From: Mycobacterium sp. 155
GTDB lineage: Bacteria; Actinomycetota; Actinomycetes; Mycobacteriales; Mycobacteriaceae
Assembly: GCF_000373905.1 (NCBI RefSeq)
Contig: NZ_KB892705.1
Span: 3,732,478-3,796,477, forward strand
Reading direction: 5' to 3'
Length of the DNA stretch: 64,000 bases
In this document: positions 1 through 7,459 of the stretch, piece after piece
Numbering within the stretch: position 1 is the first letter of the stretch
Layout: each line of letters starts with the position of its first letter
Notes under the pieces: model-generated
Database searches by the model: none
Seen by the model: the letters and a program-made list of their open reading frames with translations, nothing else
What the model was told of the DNA's origin: nothing
Translations under genes and position numbers: made by a program

Positions 1-1456
1 CGCGGGATTTCGCTACCTGCTCATCGTCACGTCGACCTACGGCGAAGGTGAGATGCCCGACAACGCCGAATTGTTCTGGGAAGCCTTGGCATCGACACAG
101 GCACCGCGGCTGGAAGCCGTGTCATACGGTGTCCTGGCGCTCGGCGATACCAGCTACGACGGTTTCTGTCAGGCCGGCAAGCTGATCGACACCCGACTCG
201 AGCAACTCGGCGCGAGCCGTATCGTGGGCCGCGCGGATTGCGACGTCGACTACGAGGCGCAGGCCGCCGAGTGGGTTCAGGGCGCCGTCGGTTCCCTGGT
301 CACCCTCGCCGGCGCCAGCGGAAGCCCCGGCACCACCCCGCCGAGCATCATCGCCCGCTCCGGTTGGACTCGCAAAAACCCTTATCTCGCAGACGTTCCG
401 GTCAACCGGTTGCTGTCCGGTACCGGCTCGGACAAGGAGATCCGGCACTACGAGTTCGCGCTCGCCGACAGCGGCATCACCTACGAGGCGGGCGATGCCC
501 TGGCCGTCGTTCCGGAGAACGATCCCGCACTCGTCGAGGCCATCGCATCGCATTTCCGGGTTTCGGTCGACACCCTGGTCGACGCCGACCCGTTGGGCGA
601 GCTGCTCGGCCAACGCTACGAGATCAGCACGCCGTCAAAGGATCTGCTGAGTGAGGTGGAGAGCCGCGCCGAAAGCGAGGAGTTCTCACATGCCCTGCGG
701 GGCGGTGTGAAAGAGGTCCTCGACCGTTGGCTGTACGGCAAAGATGTGCTCGACATCCTCCGCATCGGCGGCGACACGTTGAGCCTCGAGGAGTTCGTGG
801 GGCTGCTGAAGCCCTTGCAGCACCGGGCGTATTCGATCTCGTCGAGCTCCCTGGCTCACCCGGACCACATCCATCTGACGGTCGCGAGCGTTCGCTATCA
901 GAGCACGGGCCGCGAACGCGGCGGCGTGTGTTCGACTTTCCTCGCCGACCGCGGCGGACGCGCGCGAATCTTCTTGCAGCCGAACAAGTCGTTCCGAGTC
1001 CCGGCCGATGATGCACCGATGATCATGGTCGGTCCCGGCACCGGCATCGCGCCGTTCCGCGCCTTCCTGCAGGAACGCGAGCACCGCGGGGCGCAGGGCC
1101 GCAACTGGTTGTTCTTCGGTGACCAGCATCTCAAACACGATTTCATCTATTCCGAAGAACTAGGCGGCTGGCGGGATTCCGGGCTACTCACCCAGCTCGA
1201 CCTCGCTTTTTCCCGTGACCAGTCCACCAAGGTGTACGTCCAGACGCGCATGCGGGAGAACGGCAAGGACCTCTTCGCGTGGCTGCAGGACGGCGGGCAC
1301 TTCTATGTCTGCGGCGACGCATCCCGCATGGCCAAGGACGTCGACAAGGCGCTGCACGACATCGTCAGGAAACACGGCGGGCTGGATATCGACGAGGCGA
1401 CCGAGTACGTCAACACCCTCAAACGAGAGAAGCGGTACGTGCGCGACGTGTACTGA
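1..1456 (+). CDS. Diflavin reductase C-terminal part (CysJ-like sulfite/nitrate reductase flavoprotein), 5' cut by window edge
   Basis: The reading frame is open from the first bases, so the start lies outside the window. About 484 residues are visible. They hold the end of a flavodoxin domain (STYGEGEMPDNAELFW), a CPR-type FAD-binding domain with the FAD motif RAYSISSSS around residue 278, and an NADPH-binding domain with GPGTGIAPFRAFLQER. The C-terminus KRYVRDVY is typical of CysJ-type proteins. Such proteins pass electrons from NADPH through FAD and FMN to a partner, usually assimilatory sulfite reductase. In actinobacteria the same module is also fused behind an assimilatory molybdopterin nitrate reductase, and the missing 5' part would decide between the two. 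The fold assignment is firm and the exact substrate is not. Confidence 0.85.
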   Translation, partial: AGFRYLLIVTSTYGEGEMPDNAELFWEALASTQAPRLEAVSYGVLALGDTSYDGFCQAGKLIDTRLEQLGASRIVGRADCDVDYEAQAAEWVQGAVGSLVTLAGASGSPGTTPPSIIARSGWTRKNPYLADVPVNRLLSGTGSDKEIRHYEFALADSGITYEAGDALAVVPENDPALVEAIASHFRVSVDTLVDADPLGELLGQRYEISTPSKDLLSEVESRAESEEFSHALRGGVKEVLDRWLYGKDVLDILRIGGDTLSLEEFVGLLKPLQHRAYSISSSSLAHPDHIHLTVASVRYQSTGRERGGVCSTFLADRGGRARIFLQPNKSFRVPADDAPMIMVGPGTGIAPFRAFLQEREHRGAQGRNWLFFGDQHLKHDFIYSEELGGWRDSGLLTQLDLAFSRDQSTKVYVQTRMRENGKDLFAWLQDGGHFYVCGDASRMAKDVDKALHDIVRKHGGLDIDEATEYVNTLKREKRYVRDVY

Positions 1457-1610
1457 CGGCCGATGCCGCGAAAACGGCCCGGTCAAACGGCTTTCGGCCG
1501 GGATCATTCCTTAGTCTCTGCCGTGTCTCATCTGAATGCGAGTGGATAACAAAACGTCCCTACGTCTAATGCAGATGCGGTTCTTGGTCGTTCTGTGAAA
1601 GCGTCTATCA

Positions 1611-2819
1611 ATGACTCTCTCGACGCGATTACCGGTGGGCGTGACAGTTCGCAGCGCAAGCGATGCCGATTGGCCCGCGATCGAGCTGCTTGCCGCGACG
1701 TGTTTCGGATCGTTCCGGGCCCCCGAGATCACTGCCATGTGGCGTTCAATGATGCCCGCCGATGGTGTGGTCGTGGCCGTCGACAACTCAAACGTCGTCG
1801 GCATGTCCATGTACCTGGATCTGCGGCTGACCGTGCCGGGCGGAACAGTTCTGCCGGCAGCGGGGGTGACCTGGGTGGCTGTTTCGCCGACACACCGACG
1901 CCAGGGAATCTTGCGAGCCATGCTCGACGAACTACATCGCCGCATGACCAGCCGCAAGTATCCAATTGCCGCGTTGTTGGCCAGTGAGGGCGGCATCTAC
2001 GGCCGATTCGGTTACGGGCCAGCCATTGTCGAGCAGCAGCTACGCGTTCAGCGTCGCTGGGCGCAGTTTCATGCAGACGTTCCCGATCCTGGGGGTGTCA
2101 CAGTCATAAGCCCGGCCGCGCACGCCGGCGTATTGGCGGCCATCGATGAGCGATGGCGTCAGCGCGTACCGGGCGGACTGCAGACCCCGCCGGCCATGTG
2201 GGAGGAAGTCTTGTCCGACCGAGAATCGGCTCGCGGCGGGGGCGGCCCTTTGTTTGCGCTGCTGCATCGCGATGGATATGCGATGTACCGCGTGTTTGAC
2301 GCCACGGATTCCGTTGTAGTGACCCGGTTCGTCGCGGTGACCGCCGACGCGCACTTCGCGCTGTGGCGGGTCTTGCTCGGGCTGGATCTGATTGACACGG
2401 TTACCGTCCATACCTACCCGGCAGACCCGTTGCCCTACCTGCTTACCGATCCGCGGCGGGTGGAAACGATAAGCTCCAGAGACTCGCTGTGGCTGCGCAT
2501 CATTGACATCCCGGCGGCGTTGCAGGCCCGCACGTACGAGGCCGATCTTTCTGTCGTGATCGAAATCCGTGAGCCTACGCCCGGCGAGTCGACGTTCGCC
2601 CTTACCATTCGAGACGGAAAGGCCCACGTGGTGCCAACCGACAAAGTCCCCGACGTTCATGTCGACCCATCTGTCCTGAGCAGCATCTATCTCGGGGCGC
2701 ACCGACCATCGGCTTTCGCGACGGTGAATCGGCTCCTCTGTCGCGACACTGACCTCCTCAAGCAGCTCGACCTCGCGTTTGCGAGCCACGTCCCTGCCCA
2801 AGTCGGTTACGACTTCTAA
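1611..2819 (+). CDS. Eis-type GNAT N-acetyltransferase
   Basis: This 402-residue protein has the length of the mycobacterial Eis family. The N-terminal GNAT domain carries the acetyl-CoA loop VSPTHRRQGILR at about residues 93-104. A second GNAT-like domain and a C-terminal SCP2-like region follow. The protein ends in GYDF; in Eis the free carboxylate of the terminal Phe acts as general base, so this ending supports a working enzyme. Eis enzymes form hexamers and acetylate amines on aminoglycosides, peptides and histone-like proteins. Whether this paralogue is M. tuberculosis Eis itself or one of the several Eis-like copies of environmental mycobacteria cannot be told. The ATG at 1611 places the GNAT domain at the usual distance from the N-terminus. 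The gene is monocistronic. Confidence 0.85.
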   Translation: MTLSTRLPVGVTVRSASDADWPAIELLAATCFGSFRAPEITAMWRSMMPADGVVVAVDNSNVVGMSMYLDLRLTVPGGTVLPAAGVTWVAVSPTHRRQGILRAMLDELHRRMTSRKYPIAALLASEGGIYGRFGYGPAIVEQQLRVQRRWAQFHADVPDPGGVTVISPAAHAGVLAAIDERWRQRVPGGLQTPPAMWEEVLSDRESARGGGGPLFALLHRDGYAMYRVFDATDSVVVTRFVAVTADAHFALWRVLLGLDLIDTVTVHTYPADPLPYLLTDPRRVETISSRDSLWLRIIDIPAALQARTYEADLSVVIEIREPTPGESTFALTIRDGKAHVVPTDKVPDVHVDPSVLSSIYLGAHRPSAFATVNRLLCRDTDLLKQLDLAFASHVPAQVGYDF

Positions 2820-2867
2820 ACCGTCGCAGCGAACGAGACAAGAACCGGTCACTGATGTCTTGTTGAG

Positions 2868-3095
2868 CTACGCCGGTACGAACAGTTCGGCCAGACGGCC
2901 CGCAATCTTCGCGACCGTGGATAGTTCGCCGGTTGCCACGGACATGACGAAGTCGTATTGCTCGTCTTCTGTGGCTGACGGATCATAGCCATTGAGTCCA
3001 TAGAACAGGCTGGTGGCGACCCAGCCCAGGCGTTCATTGCCGTCCACAAGTGCATGGTTTTTGACCAGCGATTCCAGTGGTCCCATTTGCGCCAA
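2868..3095 (-). pseudogene. Doc/Fic-family toxin, C-terminal remnant
   Basis: The frame encodes the C-terminal part of a Doc (death-on-curing) toxin. It includes the Fic-type active loop KNHALVDGNERLGW, matching the H-x-x-x-D-G-N-x-R pattern, and a typical Doc tail ending in LAELFVPA. A complete Doc has about 120-130 residues; here roughly the first half is absent and no Phd-type antitoxin gene lies next to it. The upstream edge merges in another frame into a truncated ATPase gene. Doc toxins phosphorylate EF-Tu through this loop, but without the N-terminal half a folded toxin is unlikely. The reading as a remnant is confident. Confidence 0.75.
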
Positions 3096-3240
3096 TTAGG
3101 GCAGTTATTGGGTAGTCGAAAGTGATCCGAAGATCTTCTTCGAGGGCCTTATACATCGGGAACCGGATTTCTTCAATGTACGGCAAGAAATGTTGGGCAT
3201 TCCTCAGCCTCGCTCCGATTCTCTCCCGAAGGCTTTCCAT
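3090..3240 (-). pseudogene. AAA/SMC-like ATPase, N-terminal remnant ending inside Walker A
   Basis: Thirteen bases downstream of the methyltransferase stop, an ATG at 3240 opens a frame beginning MESLRERIGARL. It reads through FDYPITALIGANGT, the start of an ABC/SMC-type Walker A (expected GANGTGKS). After GANGT the sequence changes to TGIAGQKPC, which is the neighbouring Doc sequence read out of frame, and a stop follows at 3034. The gene therefore lost everything after the first half of its P-loop. Its tight coupling to the methyltransferase suggests an original methyltransferase-ATPase operon. The intact protein cannot be identified further. Confidence 0.7.
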
Positions 3241-3253
3241 GCAACTCCGATGG

Positions 3254-4345
3254 CTAAAGGGATAACAACAGCTGTGCTGCGACCGCTTGCGCGAGCGGCG
3301 TTGGTACCGCGTTCCCAATCTGCCGAGCGATCGACGCTTTAGAACCGACCCACTTATAGTCGTCCGGAAACCCTTGTATTCGTGCTGCTTCATGGTGGGT
3401 TAGTGCTCGATGCTCGGTGGGGTGCAGGTACCGACCCTTCTCAGGTTTATAGAATTCTGTTCGAATCGTGACAGATGGCTGATCCCATCTAAGTCGACCC
3501 ATTACGTCCCCAGCACCGCTCTTGTGCCGCGCCCAGCAATCCGAGAGCAGATGCGGTGGTATGTCAAATCTATTTCCACCTGGCGGAATGTGCGCGAACC
3601 TCTTGAGTGACCGGTCTTCATAGGTACGAGCCAAATGGAGGTCGGCAGTCCGGAAGACTCCGGGAAATTCGCGGCCCCATCGCTCGACATAACTCTCAGG
3701 CAAAGCCACTTGACGAACCACTTCAGGCAGGCCAGCCAACGCATCCTTCAACTGCCTGTAGTCATCCCGTGCATACCGCGCCTCGGGGAATCCTGGATCT
3801 GCCAGATCCCTATGTCGGCCGATTACGATGACTCGGCGACGCAGTTGCGGGGCACCAAAATCGGCTGCGTTCAATACCTTTGACTGAAAGGTGTAATCCC
3901 CCAGCCGATTGCTCGGCTGGCACTGCCGTTTGAATCGTTTCAGCTGGTCCGAGTTGAGGAATGCTGGCACATTCTCTAAAACAAAGAACTTCGGCTGCGC
4001 CATTCGGATGACGTCCGCGTACCGCAGCCATAGTTCGTTGCGGTGATCAAGTACGTCTTGCTTTCCAAGAGCTGAGAATCCCTGACACGGTGGGCCTCCG
4101 ATTACAACATCCGCAGCAGGCACCTCATCTTGTTTCAGCCAATCTTCAATACTGCCGGCAAAAACCCCGTCTTCGCCATGGTTCTCGGCATACGTCGCGG
4201 CAGCAGCGCCGTCGTGTTCGACGGCACGAACGGTGACGAATCGTGATGATGCCTGTGCAAATCCCTCACTTAGGCCTCCGGCACCGCAGAACAGATCGAG
4301 CACCTTCACGGCACGCGCAGTAGCTACCCTCTCCGCGCGGTCCAT
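3254..4345 (-). CDS. DNA (cytosine-5-)-methyltransferase
   Basis: This 363-residue protein has the full order of C5-methyltransferase motifs. Motif I is DLFCGAGGLSEGF. Motif IV is GGPPCQGFS with the catalytic Cys at residue 87. Motif VI is ENV and motif VIII QLRRR. Motif IX is around TIRTEFYKP and HHEAARIQGFPDDY, and motif X is QIGNAVPTPLAQAVA. The length is usual for a monospecific type II enzyme with a short target-recognition domain between VIII and IX. It methylates a cytosine in an unknown short site using SAM. It is transcribed away from the vsr gene, with 81 bp between the two starts. No key residue is missing, so the enzyme should be active. Confidence 0.93.
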   Translation of the reverse strand: MDRAERVATARAVKVLDLFCGAGGLSEGFAQASSRFVTVRAVEHDGAAAATYAENHGEDGVFAGSIEDWLKQDEVPAADVVIGGPPCQGFSALGKQDVLDHRNELWLRYADVIRMAQPKFFVLENVPAFLNSDQLKRFKRQCQPSNRLGDYTFQSKVLNAADFGAPQLRRRVIVIGRHRDLADPGFPEARYARDDYRQLKDALAGLPEVVRQVALPESYVERWGREFPGVFRTADLHLARTYEDRSLKRFAHIPPGGNRFDIPPHLLSDCWARHKSGAGDVMGRLRWDQPSVTIRTEFYKPEKGRYLHPTEHRALTHHEAARIQGFPDDYKWVGSKASIARQIGNAVPTPLAQAVAAQLLLSL

Positions 4346-4426
4346 GGCGGTAACATATGCGGCCCCGCCGACAAATCGCTACCGCCGTGCTCAGATTGAG
4401 ACCGGGCCGAAAGCTACCCTCGACAT
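4346..4426. promoter_or_regulatory. Shared divergent promoter region of methyltransferase and vsr operon
   Basis: The 81 bp between the ATG of the methyltransferase (minus strand) and the GTG of vsr (plus strand) must hold both promoters of the system. No clear -35/-10 pair or inverted repeat stands out, and no controller (C) protein gene is present in the island. Confidence 0.45.
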
Positions 4427-4855
4427 GTGACCAGGACGCTCCCGACGACCGACGTTGCGACCTCGCGACGGATGGCGCGGCAGCGTACTCACGACACCGC
4501 TCCAGAGGTCGCGCTCCGACGCATCCTGCACGCGAGGGGTCTTCGCTATCGCATCAACCAGCCGCTCCCCGGGTTACCGCGCCGACGCGCAGATGTGACT
4601 TTCGCTCGGCAGCGGATCATCGTGTTCGTCGACGGTTGCTTCTGGCATGGGTGTCCGCAGCACCGGACCTTGCCGAAGCGCAACGATGCGTGGTGGGCCG
4701 CCAAACTTCGACTCAACACCGAACGAGATCGCGAGACGGACCGCCGCCTCGCGGAGGCTGGCTGGACGGTAATACGAGTGTGGGAACATGAATCGCCTGA
4801 CGAAGCCGCGGATCGGATACAGAGGGCGCTCGCGACGCTGCCAAAGCCCCGCTGA
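4427..4855 (+). CDS. vsr: Vsr-type (very short patch repair) endonuclease
   Basis: The 142-residue protein carries the Vsr signature: SRRMARQRTHDTAPEVALRR near the N-terminus, RYRINQPLPGLPRRRADV with the metal-binding Asp at residue 56, FVDGCFWHGCPQHR with the active-site His and Zn-binding Cys/His residues, and RVWEHE near the end. Classical Vsr nicks 5' to T in T:G mismatches made by deamination of 5-methylcytosine and normally accompanies a Dcm-type methylase, as here. In systems containing MORC-type ATPases and Z1 proteins it may instead be the restriction nuclease. The GTG at 4427 is used; it gives the family's usual length. It is the first gene of the plus-strand operon. Confidence 0.92.
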   Translation: MTRTLPTTDVATSRRMARQRTHDTAPEVALRRILHARGLRYRINQPLPGLPRRRADVTFARQRIIVFVDGCFWHGCPQHRTLPKRNDAWWAAKLRLNTERDRETDRRLAEAGWTVIRVWEHESPDEAADRIQRALATLPKPR

Positions 4856-4941
4856 CAACGACAACGTCGGTCGTTTCTGGTAACCACTTCCATGCGCTCT
4901 GAGAGCATGCACGTGTGGACGAGGGAGCCGGGGATACACGC

Positions 4942-6447
4942 ATGATTGACCAGACGGACGTTGTTGAACGAATCCACCTGGCACCGGACCCAGGCCTCGT
5001 CGCGAGCCTCGGCGCTAACCACACTCTGCAATCGGCGATCGCCGACGTCATCGACAACAGCGTTGATGCGGACGCCTCCAAGGTTTCGATTCGGCTCCTG
5101 ACAAGCAGCCACCGGCTTGTGCGAGTCGAAATCCTCGACAACGGTCACGGAATGGGCGGCGATGCGATTACGAAGGCGCTGACCCTAGGGCACCAACGCG
5201 ACTATGTAGAGACCGACCTTGGACACTTCGGCATCGGCCTTAAGGCAGCATCTTTCGCCCACGCCAATGTGCTCACTGTGTGGTCTGAAACCACTTCTGG
5301 AATGCCGGTCGGTCGGCGAATAAGGCGCGCGGACTTCTCAAGGGACTTCTCCTGTGAAGTACTCACCACCGACGCGGCGGGTGGCGCTTCGCAGCATCGA
5401 GCAATGCTCTTTGGCTCCCCGGCTGGTACCTCTGTGATCTGGACGGACATCCGAAATTCGTATCGCGGCAAGAATGACCTCGAGGCCCAGGAGTGGATCG
5501 CTAACATTGAGCAGTCACTGCGATCACACATTGGACTGGTGTTCCATCGACTCATTGAAGAACGCCGCCTGGATATCGAGTTGGTGGTCGACGAGCAAGA
5601 CGAGATCGCACTGGCTGTCGGAGTCCCCATCACACCGATCGATCCGTTCGCGTATGGCACATCGGGACATCCTGGTTACCCCAAGAGTCTCACTACATAT
5701 GCCGGCACCGCCGCAGTGACCTTGACATGCCACATTTGGCCGCCCAAGTCTGACGTCACTGGGTTCCGGATTGGCGGGAAGTCCGGAGAGCATTTTCAGG
5801 GGTTCTTTATCTACCGGCATGATCGCCTTCTTCAGGCAGGCGGCTGGTCTGGCGTTGCGATGCCCAGTCCTGCAAGACAACTCGCGCGAGTGGTGCTGGA
5901 CGACACGATGGCGATCGGGTCCTTGTTAACGATGAACCCCGAAAAGCACGGGTTGAAGTTCGAACCTCTCTTTCACGATGCAGTCGGGCATGCGGCTGCC
6001 GCGGACGGCACGACCTTCGACAAGTTCCTGGCGGATGCCGAGGCGGTATACATCGACTCCAAGAAGCGGAAACGCTCACGGAAGCCGGCCATCGCCCCGG
6101 ACAAGGGCTTTGCACCCAAGCTCCGCAAAATCATCGGCAAAGAACTCCCCTTGATCCAGGGGGACACCTTGTCACTGCAGTGGAAACGCCTGGCGGACAG
6201 CGAATTCCTTGACGTCGACTACGCAGATCGGACGTTATGGCTGAACAGTCGTTACCGCTCATTGTTCGCTCCGGAACGCGGCAGCCTCAACGACGCTCCC
6301 GTGATGAAGGCGCTGTTGTACCTACTCACCCACCATGTCTTCGAAGGCCAGTACCTGGGAGTGAAAGACCGGGACGAAATCGCCCTCTGGAAGAGCGTGC
6401 TCGGCGCGGCAGCTCGCGCCGAGCAGCAGATGCGGGACAACAAGTAG
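4942..6447 (+). CDS. MORC/MutL-like GHKL ATPase of a restriction-type system
   Basis: The protein begins MIDQTDVVERIHL when the ATG at 4942 is used (501 residues), with a purine-rich GGGG site 8 bases upstream; a GTG at 4915 would add nine residues. The N-terminal GHKL ATPase fold shows the N-box ADVIDNSVDA (Asn39), the G1 box DNGHGMGG and the G2 box LGHFGIGLKAASF. The residue four before Asn39, the usual general-base Glu of MutL/GyrB, is Asp35. The C-terminal half has no recognisable domain. Proteins of this type act as ATP-dependent clamps beside methylases and nucleases in prokaryotic systems related to eukaryotic MORC. The next gene starts 25 bp downstream. Confidence 0.85.
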   Translation: MIDQTDVVERIHLAPDPGLVASLGANHTLQSAIADVIDNSVDADASKVSIRLLTSSHRLVRVEILDNGHGMGGDAITKALTLGHQRDYVETDLGHFGIGLKAASFAHANVLTVWSETTSGMPVGRRIRRADFSRDFSCEVLTTDAAGGASQHRAMLFGSPAGTSVIWTDIRNSYRGKNDLEAQEWIANIEQSLRSHIGLVFHRLIEERRLDIELVVDEQDEIALAVGVPITPIDPFAYGTSGHPGYPKSLTTYAGTAAVTLTCHIWPPKSDVTGFRIGGKSGEHFQGFFIYRHDRLLQAGGWSGVAMPSPARQLARVVLDDTMAIGSLLTMNPEKHGLKFEPLFHDAVGHAAAADGTTFDKFLADAEAVYIDSKKRKRSRKPAIAPDKGFAPKLRKIIGKELPLIQGDTLSLQWKRLADSEFLDVDYADRTLWLNSRYRSLFAPERGSLNDAPVMKALLYLLTHHVFEGQYLGVKDRDEIALWKSVLGAAARAEQQMRDNK

Positions 6448-6472
6448 ACATAGCGCGAATAGGAATCGGCAG

Positions 6473-7459
6473 GTGAATAGAGAGCTTCCGGACGCTCGCC
6501 ATCTTACTTTCGCGAACCTTGAACTACTCTGGCGCGGAGGAGTTCCACTGATACTCCCCGTCGATGGAACTCCTACCTGTCAACTCGAGTTCGACCCCAC
6601 TGCGGGTCGCATCACCCTCATCACCGAGTACCAGCCACCCGAGCCCAACCTTGCAAGGCTGCAACACATTAGCTTCGAGGCCGTGTACACCGACGGGCGA
6701 GAAGTTGCGCGGATAACCGTGCACACCGCCAACAACGTTCACGGTGCGTACGGCCTTCTCGCCGCGATCGCCGACGAGATTCAGATAGCTAAGTCACCGT
6801 TGGCCCAGGCTGTCTCGGCGGGTGTGGAGCAGTACAAAGACATGCTGATATCGCGCGGAGGCCTGACGGCTGAGGAAGAGACCGGACTCGTGGGCGAGCT
6901 GATTTTCTTCGACTATCTAATCCGCACAGTCGGTGCAGGCCCGGGAGTGGACGCCTGGCGTGGGCCCTACTCGGAGGAGCACGACTTCGTCTTCGATGGC
7001 TACGACATCGAGGTCAAGACCACTGCTTCCGAGCGAAGACGACACATCATTAGCGGATCGAGCCAGCTCGTTCCCCGCCACAGTGCTTCACTTTGGATGC
7101 TCTCGCTCCAAGTCACTAGAGCCGGGCAAGCCGACGGCCGGACACTCGCGGGATGGGTGGCTACCGTTCGAACGCTGGCAGGCGGACATGTTGCATACCT
7201 CGATGAGCTGCTACGAACCGCTGGGTGGAACATTGCGGACGCCGATTTGTACCCAACAATCTGGGGCCTGCGAAACCGCCCCCGCGCTTATCTCGTCGGG
7301 CCGGACTTTCCCGCGATCACCGAGTCGGTCTTACAGGGCGCCGTGCCCCGAGCGGGCTGCTTGTCGGACATCTCGTACAGACTCGACGTGACTGACTTGA
7401 AGTTCGACGCATTGCCGGCCCCCCTGTTGGGGTTCGTGGAGGAGGGGATCAACCAATGA
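6473..7459 (+). CDS. PD-(D/E)XK motif nuclease-like protein (DUF4420 type)
   Basis: This 328-residue protein has the layout of the DUF4420/PD-(D/E)XK family found beside Z1 proteins. A helix with GLVGELIFFDYL supplies a conserved Glu. EEHDFVF follows with Asp171, then IEVKTT with Glu180 and Lys182, giving the D-x8-E-x-K core of a restriction-endonuclease fold. All active-site residues are present. The gene follows the GHKL ATPase by 25 bp and overlaps the Z1 gene by four bases (ATGA), so it is translationally coupled. It is probably the DNA-cutting subunit of the system; cleavage specificity is unknown. Confidence 0.85.
   Translation: MNRELPDARHLTFANLELLWRGGVPLILPVDGTPTCQLEFDPTAGRITLITEYQPPEPNLARLQHISFEAVYTDGREVARITVHTANNVHGAYGLLAAIADEIQIAKSPLAQAVSAGVEQYKDMLISRGGLTAEEETGLVGELIFFDYLIRTVGAGPGVDAWRGPYSEEHDFVFDGYDIEVKTTASERRRHIISGSSQLVPRHSASLWMLSLQVTRAGQADGRTLAGWVATVRTLAGGHVAYLDELLRTAGWNIADADLYPTIWGLRNRPRAYLVGPDFPAITESVLQGAVPRAGCLSDISYRLDVTDLKFDALPAPLLGFVEEGINQ

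Noticed and set aside
2839..2865. Inverted repeat ACAAGA/TCTTGT after the Eis-like gene
   Set aside because: The stem is only six pairs around a 14-base loop with no T run; too weak to call a terminator.
3241..3393. Upstream extension of the ATPase remnant to 3393
   Set aside because: That part overlaps the end of the methyltransferase gene out of frame and has no conserved features; the ATG at 3240 is the sensible start.
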